In this document: in pieces, positions 8,301 through 16,100 of the stretch
Position numbering within the stretch: the stretch's first letter is position 1
How the letters are laid out: the number at the start of each line of letters is the position of its first letter
Origin: Andeanibacterium fulvum
GTDB taxonomy: Bacteria > Pseudomonadota > Alphaproteobacteria > Sphingomonadales > Sphingomonadaceae
Length of the DNA: 64,000 nt
Reading direction: 5' to 3'
NCBI RefSeq assembly: GCF_037154085.1
Contig: NZ_JBANRM010000001.1
Location: 744,001-808,000, forward strand
Notes under the pieces: generated by a model
The model's database searches: none
The model's input: the letters and a program-made list of their open reading frames with translations, nothing else
What the model was told of the DNA's origin: nothing
Made by a program: the position numbers and the translations under genes

Positions 8301-9617
8301 ATGGCTTCTGCCCTCACCCGTCGCGCGATCTTTGCGCAGGCCTGGCCGATCATGCTGGCTCAGGCGACGATCCCGCTCGTCGGACTGGTGGATACTGCCG
8401 TCATCGGGCGCACCGGCGATGCACTCGCGCTGGCGGCAGTCGCGCTGGGCGTTGCAATCGTCAATTTCCTCGTCTGGGCCTTCGGCTTCCTGCGCATGGG
8501 CATCACCGGCCTTGTCGCGCAAGCACGCGGCGGCGGGAATGACGGTGAGGTAAACGCCCTGCTGGCGCGCGGCGTGCTGCTGGGCGGCTCGCTGGGCATT
8601 GGCCTGTTCGCACTGCAATGGCTGATCGTACCCGGTGCCCTTGCCCTGATGGCCAGCGGTGAGGCGCTTGACCGGGAGGCTGCCGCCTTCATCCATGCCC
8701 GCCTGTGGGGCGCGCCCGCCCTGCTCGCGTTTTACTCGATCAATGGCTGGCTGTTGGGCATGCGGCAGACCCGCGCCGCGCTGGCGCTGCAACTGGTGAT
8801 GAACGGCGTGAACATGGCCGCCAATATCGTACTGGTTTGGGGCTTCGACATGGGCGTGCGCGGTATTGGCTATGGCACCGCCATCGCCGAATGGACCGCG
8901 CTGGCCATGGGCCTGTGGCTGACCCGCAATGTCTGGCGCAAGCCCCCTCACCGCGACGCGATCCTGAACCGGGCCGCATTGGGCCGGCTCTTCGCCGTCA
9001 ATCGCGACCTGATGATCCGCACCATAGCCCTGCTGGGCCTGTTCACCTGGTTCACCAATGCCGGCGCCCGGCTGGGTGAGGACGCGCTGGCCGCGCAGCA
9101 GGTGCTGATGCAGTTCGTCTCCATCACCGCCTTCGTGCTCGACGGGTTTTGTTTCACGGCGGAAGAACGGGTCGGCAGCGCCATCGGCGCCCGTTCCCGT
9201 GCGGATTTCCTGCGCACCGTGCAGCTGGTCGCGGAATGGTGCCTGTGGGCCGCCCTTGCCTTCACCGCACTGATCCTGCTTGCGGGGCAGCCGCTGATCG
9301 CCCTGCTCACCACCAATGAAGCAGTGCGCGCCGCCGCAGCGCCGCTGCTGTGGCTCGTCGCACTGGTGCCGCTGGCGGGCCTTGCCTCATGGCTACTCGA
9401 CGGGGTGTTCATAGGCGCCACCGAAGGGCGCGCGCTGCGCAATGCGGCGATCTTTGCCACGGCCGCCTATATCGCCACGGACCTGTTACTGCGCCCGCTG
9501 GGAGCCACCGGCATCTGGCTCGCCCTGCTGGCGGGCTATGCTTTCCGCGCCCTTGCGCTGGGTTTCCATTGGCCCCGCCTGCTCGCCCGCCTTGCACCGG
9601 GGCGCGATGGCGCATAG
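8301..9617 (+). CDS. MATE-family efflux transporter, DinF-like
   Basis: 438 residues with about 12 hydrophobic spans in two homologous halves. IMLAQATIPLVGLVDTAVIG opens the first half, and FLRMGITGLVAQARG matches the DinF-type MATE signature. These proteins export organic cations or other drugs using Na+ or H+ gradients. Three in-frame ATGs (8277, 8286, 8301) are possible; 8301 is preferred because AAGGG lies about five bases before it. The substrate cannot be inferred. It follows cfa by about 50 bases and may share its transcript. Confidence 0.88.
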   Translation: MASALTRRAIFAQAWPIMLAQATIPLVGLVDTAVIGRTGDALALAAVALGVAIVNFLVWAFGFLRMGITGLVAQARGGGNDGEVNALLARGVLLGGSLGIGLFALQWLIVPGALALMASGEALDREAAAFIHARLWGAPALLAFYSINGWLLGMRQTRAALALQLVMNGVNMAANIVLVWGFDMGVRGIGYGTAIAEWTALAMGLWLTRNVWRKPPHRDAILNRAALGRLFAVNRDLMIRTIALLGLFTWFTNAGARLGEDALAAQQVLMQFVSITAFVLDGFCFTAEERVGSAIGARSRADFLRTVQLVAEWCLWAALAFTALILLAGQPLIALLTTNEAVRAAAAPLLWLVALVPLAGLASWLLDGVFIGATEGRALRNAAIFATAAYIATDLLLRPLGATGIWLALLAGYAFRALALGFHWPRLLARLAPGRDGA

Positions 9618-9657
9618 AGCGCCGGGCGATTCCATAGTCTCTTATCCGGAGCCGCCC

Positions 9658-10875
9658 ATGTCCGATATCAAGCGTGTCGTCCTCGCCTATTCCGGTGGTC
9701 TCGACACCAGCGTGATCCTCAAATGGCTGCAGGTGACCTATAATTGCGAGGTGGTGACCTTCACTGCCGATCTCGGCCAGGGCGAAGAGCTGGAGCCTGC
9801 CCGCGCCAAGGCCAAGCTGATGGGCGTGCCCGATCACCACATCTATATCGACGATCTGCGCGAGGAATTCGTGCGCGATTTCGTCTTCCCGATGATGCGC
9901 GCCAATGCCCGCTATGAAGGCGACTATCTGCTGGGCACTTCCATCGCCCGCCCGCTGATTTCCAAGCGCCTGATCGAGATCGCCCGCGAAACCGGCGCCG
10001 ATGCCGTGGCCCATGGCGCCACCGGCAAGGGCAACGATCAGGTCCGCTTCGAACTCTCGGCCTATGCGCTGGAACCGAACATCAAGGTCATCGCGCCGTG
10101 GCGCGAATGGGATCTGACCAGCCGCACCGCGCTGATCGCCTGGGCCGAAGAGCACCAGATCCCCGTGCCGAAGGACAAGCGCGGCGAAAGCCCCTTCTCC
10201 ACCGACGCGAACCTGCTGCACACCTCTTCCGAGGGCAAGGTGCTCGAAGATCCGTGGGAAGAAACCCCGGATTACGTCTATTCGCGCACCGTGAACCCGG
10301 AAGATGCGCCGGATACTCCGGAATATATCACCATCGACTTCGAGAAGGGCGACGGCGTTGCCCTGAACGGCGAAGCGATGAGCCCGGCCACGCTGCTCGC
10401 CGCGCTCAACGATCTGGGCCGCAAACACGGCATCGGCCGCCTCGATCTGGTCGAGAACCGCTTCGTCGGCATGAAGAGCCGCGGCATGTATGAAACCCCC
10501 GGCGGCGAGATCTATGCCCGCGCCCATCGCGGCATCGAACAGATCACGCTGGATCGCGGCGCGGCTCACCTCAAGGACGAGCTGATGCCGAAATATGCTG
10601 AGCTGATCTATAACGGCTTCTGGTTCAGCCCCGAGCGCGAGATGCTGCAGGCGGCGATCGACCACAGCCAGGAAAAGGTCTCCGGCACCGTGCGCCTCAA
10701 GCTCTACAAGGGCAGCGCCAATGTGGTGGGCCGCAAGAGCCCCAACAGCCTCTATTCGGAACGCCACGTCACTTTCGAGGACGATGCCGGCGCTTACGAT
10801 CAGAAGGATGCGGCGGGCTTCATCAAGCTCAACGCCCTGCGCCTGCGCCTGCTGGCCCAGCGCGACCGGGGCTGA
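9658..10875 (+). CDS. argG: Argininosuccinate synthase
   Basis: 405 residues. Joins citrulline and aspartate with ATP in arginine synthesis. The N-terminal LAYSGGLDTSVILKWL is the PP-loop ATP-binding motif. GATGKGNDQVRFE, the LGTSIARPLISK segment and SRGMYETPGG are conserved family blocks, and the length is normal. The open frame extends further upstream, but the ATG at 9658 is right: it follows TCCGGAG and gives the standard MSDIKRVVLAYSGG start. Cytoplasmic, single gene, followed by a strong stem-loop. Confidence 0.96.
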   Translation: MSDIKRVVLAYSGGLDTSVILKWLQVTYNCEVVTFTADLGQGEELEPARAKAKLMGVPDHHIYIDDLREEFVRDFVFPMMRANARYEGDYLLGTSIARPLISKRLIEIARETGADAVAHGATGKGNDQVRFELSAYALEPNIKVIAPWREWDLTSRTALIAWAEEHQIPVPKDKRGESPFSTDANLLHTSSEGKVLEDPWEETPDYVYSRTVNPEDAPDTPEYITIDFEKGDGVALNGEAMSPATLLAALNDLGRKHGIGRLDLVENRFVGMKSRGMYETPGGEIYARAHRGIEQITLDRGAAHLKDELMPKYAELIYNGFWFSPEREMLQAAIDHSQEKVSGTVRLKLYKGSANVVGRKSPNSLYSERHVTFEDDAGAYDQKDAAGFIKLNALRLRLLAQRDRG

Positions 10876-10888
10876 TTGCCGCCCTGCG

Positions 10889-10926
10889 GGGCGCGATTCT
10901 TGCGGCAGCGCAACAAAATCGCGCCC
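10889..10926 (+). terminator. Stem-loop downstream of argG
   Basis: GGGCGCGATT (10889-10898) pairs perfectly with AATCGCGCCC (10917-10926). An inner TTGCG/CGCAA stem closes a GCAG loop. It starts 13 bases after the argG stop. Only a short GTTTTC follows, about ten bases later, so it may protect the mRNA end rather than terminate by itself. Confidence 0.45.
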
Positions 10927-10967
10927 TACAGCAGGGTTTTCTCGCATCCGCAACACGGATTGCAGAG

Positions 10968-11010
10968 TTATCCACACTTATCCACCGCCAATTCTGGCGA
11001 AAGTGGATAA
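10968..11010. promoter_or_regulatory. Cluster of three DnaA-box sequences
   Basis: TTATCCACA (a perfect consensus DnaA box) at 10968-10976 is followed after one base by TTATCCACC at 10978-10986. An inverted copy, reading TTATCCACT on the minus strand, lies at 11002-11010. Such spacing is typical of DnaA-bound regulatory or origin elements. The flanks are GC-rich with no clear AT-rich unwinding region, so a full oriC is not evident. Confidence 0.6.
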
Positions 11011-11520
11011 GTCGGCCTTGCGCGCCTTGAACGACTCACTCCTTGGGCGCACCTTTCAATCATCGAGACGGGAAATCCGGACCGAAACCGCAGAAAGCCG
11101 CAAGGCCGGATGAGGCGTAGGACAAGGAAGACACTTCTCGAGGCGATGGCCACAACCGCGCAATTCGGAAGCAGGCAGATCGCGACAGTCTTTGGACGCA
11201 AGTCTTCAGGCAGACGCGTGACCAGTGAAAGAAATGTGAGGGGCAGACCATCGGTTGGCCGGAAAGTCCGGCTCGGTGTGGATGGGAGTGCAAGGCTTCG
11301 GCCAGGCAGGACCAGGTGAAACGCAGGGCCCCCAACGGACTGGAAAGCCGCGGAACCGCCGGGCGGGAGTGAGAGTGCCTTCGGGCTCCATCCCCCGCCT
11401 GACGGGACCGGATGCCGGCGCGAGCGCCGGGCGACACAGCGCCCTCTCGGGGGTCGCCAAACGCCGGTAAACGCAGCCGGTGCAGTGAGGGTGGCAGCGA
11501 TGCCGCCCTCATTTGCATTG
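11011..11520. other. Gene-free, probably structured stretch
   Basis: No convincing coding frame on either strand: the open frames lack ribosome-binding sites, have low-complexity products and overlap one another. The sequence is rich in short self-complementary blocks, for example CCGGA/TCCGG near 11260, CGGCG/CGCCG near 11420, and GAGGGTGGC/GCCGCCCTC at 11487-11510, the last followed by ATTTGCATT. I compared it by eye with RNase P RNA, tmRNA and SRP RNA and found none of their core motifs. It may be an unrecognised non-coding RNA or a long argG trailer. Confidence 0.35.
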
Positions 11521-11584
11521 GGTGCATTTGGGCGCTCTCGTTCGCTCCTGCCTTCATCCCACACTTCCATCCCACACTTCCGCC

Positions 11585-11676
11585 CAGCCTGAGCCTGTCG
11601 AAGGCCACGGGAAACCGCTTGCCCAACTCCTTGGCCGGGCGAGCCCCGGCGAATGGCCTTCGACAGGCTCAGGCTG
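11585..11676. repeat. Inverted pair of REP-like palindromes
   Basis: A 22-nt block at 11585-11606 is exactly inverted at 11655-11676 (core CCTTCGACAGGCTCAGG), with a 48-base spacer. It is closely related to the pair at 1680-1778. The pair lies in the long gene-free region upstream of the RlpA-like gene. Confidence 0.85.
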
Positions 11677-11885
11677 AGCGGGGTTTGCTTGCATCCCATC
11701 ACCCCGAAACCCCCTCCCGCCATCCGATTCGTCCCGAAATCCGCCCACACCCCCTCCGCTCCCGGTGGAAAACCGCCTCCATTCACCGCAGATTCCGCCG
11801 ATGAGTCGGTGAACCGTTCATCGTCAGCGACAAGATGTGAGGTGTTAATTCCCTCCGCCCCCAGATGCTGTATGCGCTGCCCCCG

Positions 11886-12419
11886 ATGAAAAGCGGTTCC
11901 ACCTTCTTCGCCAATCCCTCCCGGCGCACGCTTGCCGGGCTGAGCGCGGCGATCCTGTTTGCAAGCCTTGGCGCCAGCGCGCCCGGCCATGCGGAAACCG
12001 CCATCGCGCCGGTGCTGGTGCCCGCCGCCATTCAAATGAGCGCATTCGACACCGCCTTCGCTCCGCTCGACACCGCGCCCAAGCCTGCTGCGCAGGAAGC
12101 GGTCGCCGAACAGGCCGAAGGCGAGTTGCTCGGCTCCGGCCTTGCCAGCTGGTATGGCAAGGAATTCAAGGGCCGCCGCACCGCCAGCGGCGAGAAGTTC
12201 GATCCCGCCGGGCTCACGGCCGCTCACCCCACCCTGCCCTTCGGCAGCCTGGTGCGCGTGACCAACACCAAGACCGGCCAGAACGTCGTGGTCCGCATCA
12301 ACGATCGCGGCCCCTACACGCATAAGCGCCTGATCGACGTCAGCCAGGCCGCCGCCCGCGAACTGGGCCTGATCGGCCCCGGCAGCGGCCAGGTAAGCAT
12401 CGCCCTGCTGAGCGAATAA
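11886..12419 (+). CDS. rlpA: RlpA-like double-psi beta-barrel protein
   Basis: 177 residues from the ATG at 11886; an alternative ATG at 11865 adds seven residues before the same signal peptide, and neither has a clear ribosome-binding site. A signal peptide ends near GHAE. After an Ala/Pro-rich linker comes the DPBB domain: ASWYGKEFKGRRTASGEKFD, LPFGSLVRVTN, VVVRINDRGPY and the DVSQAAARELG helix. RlpA proteins are septal or envelope proteins; some are lytic transglycosylases acting on stripped peptidoglycan, with the aspartate of NDRGPY as a key residue. There is no C-terminal SPOR domain and no lipobox, so this is the short, soluble form. Confidence 0.88.
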   Translation: MKSGSTFFANPSRRTLAGLSAAILFASLGASAPGHAETAIAPVLVPAAIQMSAFDTAFAPLDTAPKPAAQEAVAEQAEGELLGSGLASWYGKEFKGRRTASGEKFDPAGLTAAHPTLPFGSLVRVTNTKTGQNVVVRINDRGPYTHKRLIDVSQAAARELGLIGPGSGQVSIALLSE

Positions 12420-12482
12420 GGCACCCGCGCCTCCGGGAGACGGAGGATGCGGCAAACCTGCCCTGCCCAGTCTGCTCGCCGG

Positions 12483-12887
12483 TCAGCGGCAACGCGCCTG
12501 CCCCTTGTCGATCTCGCTGCCGATCAGGGCCCCCACGGCCCCGCCGATCAGCGCACCCAGCACTTCGGAATCGCCCGGGGCGATGGCGCTGCCCAGCGTC
12601 CCGCCCGCCAGCGCACCCACGACCAGCCCGGTAGTCCCGTCGCTGCGCCGGCAATAGAACTTCCCGTCGCGGCCGCGATAGATGCGGTCGTTGCGATTGA
12701 GGTTGTGTTCCCGGTAATATCGCCCGTCGCGATAATATCGTGCGGCGTCGTAATCCTTATATCGCGGATCGGGGCGGTTATAATCGTAGTTGCGATAGCC
12801 TCTCCAGCCATCGTCACGATAGCCATCGGTCGTGCAGCCGCCGACAAGTGTCGCCGCTGCCGCCACGGTCAATAACGCAATGCGCAT
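12483..12887 (-). CDS. Glycine-zipper 2TM lipoprotein
   Basis: 134 residues from the ATG at 12887, chosen for the GGAGGAACGG site before it and the signal peptide it gives. VGGC forms a lipobox near residue 18. A Tyr/Arg/Asp-rich central region (many YRD and RYY units) leads to NDRIYRGRDGKFYCRR, then GTTGLVVGALAGGTLGSAI and LGALIGGAVGALIGSEID, two glycine-zipper segments, ending in QARCR. It is a paralogue of the truncated gene at 3-284. Probably anchored in the outer membrane; function unknown. Converges on rlpA. Confidence 0.8.
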   Translation of the reverse strand: MRIALLTVAAAATLVGGCTTDGYRDDGWRGYRNYDYNRPDPRYKDYDAARYYRDGRYYREHNLNRNDRIYRGRDGKFYCRRSDGTTGLVVGALAGGTLGSAIAPGDSEVLGALIGGAVGALIGSEIDKGQARCR

Positions 12888-12974
12888 GAGCCGTTCCTCC
12901 TTTTGTGAGTATGCCGAACTATACGCCTCGTGCGGGCGCGGACAAGCCACGCGAAGTTCGAGGCGACGTAGATA

Positions 12975-14180
12975 TCAGGGCCGCGAGGGATGGCGCTGCG
13001 CAGGATGGGGCTGCTCGGTATGGGGCGGCCACGGCAGAGGCCGAAGCGCCAGCGGGGGCATGGCAGGCAAAGGCTGGAGCGGCGCCCTGAAAGAGGCCTG
13101 ACGCAGCAGGGCCGCGCGCAGCCGTGTTACACCTGTTACACTCCCGTTAGCCCCGGAAGGCGCCCCGACCTGTTTCACGCCCTCCCCGTGATCCCAGGCG
13201 ACGGCGGCATTGTTCTCCACCTCGTCGCCTGCCTCGCCTTCCACTTCGCCGGGCACCGCATCGGGCACAGTGCAGGGTTCATCGCAAAGCGCATCCAGCC
13301 TCGCGCAGAGCGACGCATGGGCCGCGTCCCATTCCTCCCCGGCCCGCTCGCGTGCCTCGCTTCCGGCTGCGAGGACGCAATTGTCCTCCGCACATTCATC
13401 GGCAGAGTGATCATCGTCCCGATCCGTGCCTTCCCAGTCCGGATCGTTCATATCCTCCTCGCTCACCTCCCCATCGTCGGGTTCCTCCGGCCAGATCTCC
13501 GCCAGCGCGGCCCGCTCGGCCGCCGCCCCTGCATGCGCGACATGCTCCTCGCGCGCAGGCAAGGCATCTTCTGCCGCATCGACCGCGCCGAGCCGGGCGA
13601 GCAGCAGATCGAACGCCTCCACCGGAGCCTCGCCCAATTGGTCGCCCCCGCCGTCCAGCGCGTCGCAGCGCCGGTCGAGCCGCGCGAGATGGGCCAGCAG
13701 CAATCTGCTTTCGTAACGCCGCCGATAGCCGACCACTTCGCCGCCATGGAACACCGGCTCGGCAATCCCCTCCAGCGCGCGGTCGGCCAGCACGGCCTCG
13801 GCATGGTCGCGCGCCAGGGCCAGCGCCCGGTCCCACACCTGCGCAAACAGACCATCGCGCCGCCGCGCGCGATAGGCAGTCATGGCGGAAATCCCGCTCA
13901 TCGCGCAGGCCAAGCGGACATTGCCGCAACCCGCCAGCCGCTCGCAGAACCGCATCCGGCGCTCGGGCGTGAAGCCTGTGTGAAGCGAATGCGCCCCGGC
14001 GCCCAAGGCCTCGGCATCCACCAGTCCCGCAAAAGCCGCCTGCGCCGCATCGGGCCCCTCCCCCGGCAAGCCGACATCCCGTGCAGCAGAAATCCACCCG
14101 CGCCCGGCGGGATGGGACTTGTGCGAGTGAAGTTCAGACGAGGAAGTCGCAGGCGAATGAGTGCGAAAAAGTGCTGACAT
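12975..14180 (-). CDS. Unknown protein with terminase-small-subunit-like N-terminal half
   Basis: 401 residues. Residues about 68-170 show a helix-turn-helix-like stretch (RLACAMSGISAMTAYRARR), then a helical region with ALARDHAEAVLADRAL and EPVFHGGEVVGYRRRY. This resembles the DNA-binding part of phage terminase small subunits. The remainder is acidic (EEPDDGEVSEEDMNDPDWEG and similar) and then Pro/Leu-rich, with no recognised domain; the last 100 residues may be poorly conserved. The ATG follows AAGGTGAACC at good spacing. No large terminase subunit, portal or other phage gene is nearby, so packaging is unlikely here. A TGTAACA-N-GTGTAACAC motif lies within its 3' end. Confidence 0.6.
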   Translation of the reverse strand: MSALFRTHSPATSSSELHSHKSHPAGRGWISAARDVGLPGEGPDAAQAAFAGLVDAEALGAGAHSLHTGFTPERRMRFCERLAGCGNVRLACAMSGISAMTAYRARRRDGLFAQVWDRALALARDHAEAVLADRALEGIAEPVFHGGEVVGYRRRYESRLLLAHLARLDRRCDALDGGGDQLGEAPVEAFDLLLARLGAVDAAEDALPAREEHVAHAGAAAERAALAEIWPEEPDDGEVSEEDMNDPDWEGTDRDDDHSADECAEDNCVLAAGSEARERAGEEWDAAHASLCARLDALCDEPCTVPDAVPGEVEGEAGDEVENNAAVAWDHGEGVKQVGAPSGANGSVTGVTRLRAALLRQASFRAPLQPLPAMPPLALRPLPWPPHTEQPHPAQRHPSRP

Positions 14181-14307
14181 GGTTCACCTTGTAAATTCGA
14201 TGAACCAATTCAGTTATACAGGACGGAGCGTGTAGGAAAGTTATTATCCGCCGATCCTCCCCCGTCAGAGCCACGGGGGCGCGCGCAGAGGCCTGCCCCA
14301 GCCTCAC

Positions 14308-14346
14308 CCATTCGTCACCCCGGACCCGTTCCGGGGTGACGAATGG
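14308..14346. repeat. Perfect 17-bp palindrome abutting the MITE
   Basis: Positions 14308-14324 and 14330-14346 are exact inverse repeats of CCATTCGTCACCCCGGA around a CCCGT loop. The unit looks like a second REP-type family, distinct from the CTTCGACA family. It ends at the base before the MITE begins. Confidence 0.8.
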
Positions 14347-14616
14347 CTAGGTCGTAAACTCATAAATACCACCCACGAGGTTTGAGGCAAAATGGCTCGG
14401 CGCAAGGAGGAGAGGCGGAGGAATATGTCGATATTTCCAGCCACTCCGACGCGGCGCCGGGCCATTTTGGTCAAATCCCTGCGGGACATCCAAATGGCTT
14501 CCATCTCGAACCGAAAGACGCTTGCGATGGCAGCAAGCCGTCGCGGCGCGTCTTTCGGCCCGATATGTTCGCCATTTGGATGCCTCGTGCGTGGTATTTA
14601 TGAGTTTACGACCTAG
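14347..14616. mobile_element. 270-bp MITE-like element with 34-bp terminal inverted repeats
   Basis: The ends 14347-14380 and 14583-14616 are inverse repeats matching at 33 of 34 bases (start CTAGGTCGTAAACTCATAA). CTAG at each edge could be a 4-bp target duplication, as made by IS5-type elements. The interior is almost fully palindromic. One arm spans 14381-14475 (TTTGAGGCAAAATGG against CCATTTTGGTCAAA). A second spans 14487-14582 (CATCCAAATGGC exactly inverted, enclosing CCGAAAGACGC/GCGTCTTTCGG and a terminal CTTGC/GCAAG stem). It has no coding capacity, so it is presumably mobilised in trans. Related ends occur at 21876-21927. Confidence 0.75.
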
Positions 14617-14899
14617 GCAGGAACTGGGTGCCCCGGCAACGGCAATACGTCGAGATCCCGATTGCCCTGCCTTCCTCGCGGCCTTGCGCCTTTGCGGCAG
14701 CCCTATTCTCACGCACCCACCTTCGCACGCCTCCGCTGGAGGAATATCCCGAAAAACAGGTCCCTATATCGGAAATCCACTTCAATACTATCTTCACAGG
14801 AAGAGTATCAAGTAATTGAATATATAATAATAATTTTCCTACCCATAATCACCGATCTCGAATATATTTCGCGCAATTCTATTTCTCGGGGGAATACCA
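14617..14899 (+). other. Intergenic region with an AT-rich block
   Basis: No gene is evident. From about 14810 to 14885 the sequence becomes markedly AT-rich for this genome and includes TATAAT at 14823-14828, a perfect -10 box without a convincing -35 partner. It precedes the orphan gene at 14900 and may hold its promoter or mark a horizontally acquired segment. Confidence 0.4.
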
Positions 14900-15244
14900 A
14901 TGGACGCGATCGAGACGATGCAGGCCGGATTGGACTATCCTTATTCGGCGCCGATGCTGCGCGCGATGGAGCTTGGGCCTTACCCGTTCGCGGTGCGTAT
15001 CTGGGTGAAGGCCTATGCCCTGCATGAGGATGGCGGAGACGAATCCACCGCCGATCTGGCATTGTTTTACGATGGAGCCGAAGTCGGCCGCGCGCATGAC
15101 GAGCATTTCAACAATGCCTATCTCGCCATCGAATACAGCGTCATCATGGGGGGCGGAAATGTTGCCAATTTCCGCCTGGATTCGGACAATCACCGAGCGA
15201 CCGAACGAGGCTACGGGTTCGAATTTCTTCTCAGTCGGGCCTGA
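14900..15244 (+). CDS. Hypothetical protein
   Basis: 114 residues, no domain recognised. The ATG follows CGGGGGAATACCA, a fair ribosome-binding site. The product is acidic, soluble and without a signal peptide or membrane span; it begins MDAIETMQAGLDYPYS and ends FEFLLSRA. The middle (AVRIWVKAYALHEDGG, then FNNAYLAIEYSVIMGGG) looks like alternating beta strands. It stands alone between the MITE with its AT-rich flank and a minus-strand CHRD gene, so it may be a recent arrival. The real start is fairly secure; the function is unknown. Confidence 0.55.
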   Translation: MDAIETMQAGLDYPYSAPMLRAMELGPYPFAVRIWVKAYALHEDGGDESTADLALFYDGAEVGRAHDEHFNNAYLAIEYSVIMGGGNVANFRLDSDNHRATERGYGFEFLLSRA

Positions 15245-15336
15245 GTTCCTTCCGCGCGACATTCGCCGTCAACGCTGACAGGCACCCGTCCCTCCAGCAC
15301 CCCCTCCCGCATCGGGGAGGATTGCCTGCGCCAGAG

Positions 15337-15810
15337 CTACTTCCCGCCCTTGCCCTTTTCCAGCTGCGCGCGGATCGCGCCGCCGGGGAATTCGGCATTG
15401 TGGACGTTGACGTAATAGGCCGCCGGATTGGCGATCAAATCGGTGGCCAGTGCAGCGTCGATCGGGGTGCAGGTCTGGTTCTGCATATAGGTCGGGGTGG
15501 CGAGCGTCAGCACGGCCTCGCCTGCCGCACCCGGCGCACCCTTGTGGATATGGGCTGCCGTCGGCGTGGCGATGCCCGCGACCGACAAGGTGTAGCACAG
15601 GCGGCCGTAATCCAGATCGACGAAGCCGGCGAACTTGCCCGACCCGTCCGGATCGCCCAGCGGCACCGCCGTGCGCCCATCGAACAGGCCCGTCACTTCC
15701 GCGCCGGGATAAGGCTTCACCGGCTTGGCCCCGGTCTGCGCCATGCAGCCCGGCAAAGCGAGCAAAGCGGCAGTCAGGAAAAGCGCGGAAGTGCGGGCGG
15801 GCTGGATCAT
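15337..15810 (-). CDS. CHRD-domain lipoprotein
   Basis: 157 residues from the ATG at 15810, preceded by GAGG. The N-terminus has a hydrophobic stretch ending LLALPGC, a lipobox. The CHRD domain, first defined in chordin and present in many bacterial exported proteins, is seen in AAHIHKGAPGAAGEAVLTL and YYVNVHNAEFPGGAIRAQL, with conserved histidines. Two cysteines (LCYTL and TCTPID) could pair. Function of bacterial CHRD proteins is unknown. Probably attached to the outer membrane, and monocistronic. Confidence 0.88.
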   Translation of the reverse strand: MIQPARTSALFLTAALLALPGCMAQTGAKPVKPYPGAEVTGLFDGRTAVPLGDPDGSGKFAGFVDLDYGRLCYTLSVAGIATPTAAHIHKGAPGAAGEAVLTLATPTYMQNQTCTPIDAALATDLIANPAAYYVNVHNAEFPGGAIRAQLEKGKGGK

Positions 15811-15911
15811 CGTAACCTCGTCGGGAAAAGGGCGCGGCACTGCCGGTTACGGCAAGGGATAGCCGATTGCGGAGATTGGCGTGACAGCCTGCGCCGCCCC
15901 CTCCACATCTT

Positions 15912-16100
15912 TCACCACTTACCGCCGGCTTCCTCGATGGCCTTGAGCAGCGCCCGCTTGCCGGGCGTACGGTTCTTGCCGGAATTGCGGGGCAGATCGG
16001 GAAGGCGCAATTCCGCCTTGCGTGCGGCGATGCGCGCGCCGAATTCCGCCATGCGGATTACCGGAGTTTCCGGTTCAGTTCCTGAGGTCTTCGACGCCAT
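15912..16100 (-). CDS. Small basic protein coupled to the nucleotidyltransferase gene
   Basis: 62 residues from the ATG at 16100; a longer reading from 16136 is open but gives a less natural start. The protein is basic (ARIAARKAELR, RNSGKNRTPGKR) and ends EEAGGKW. No domain is recognised. Its start lies inside the end of the upstream nucleotidyltransferase gene (26-base overlap in another frame), so the two are probably translated together. The layout resembles a two-gene toxin-antitoxin module, but nothing in this protein proves that role. Confidence 0.5.
   Translation of the reverse strand: MASKTSGTEPETPVIRMAEFGARIAARKAELRLPDLPRNSGKNRTPGKRALLKAIEEAGGKW

Noticed and set aside
10968..11010. 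Calling the DnaA boxes the chromosomal origin
   Set aside because: No AT-rich unwinding region and no usual origin neighbours are visible; three boxes alone are not enough.
11240..11480. Possible RNase P RNA, suggested by GGAAAGTCCGG
   Set aside because: The remaining conserved RNase P blocks, such as the AGAGCGCACC and ACAGAA core motifs, are missing on both strands.
11060..11626. Overlapping minus-strand open frames downstream of argG
   Set aside because: Low-complexity product, runs through REP palindromes, no start signal; treated as non-coding.
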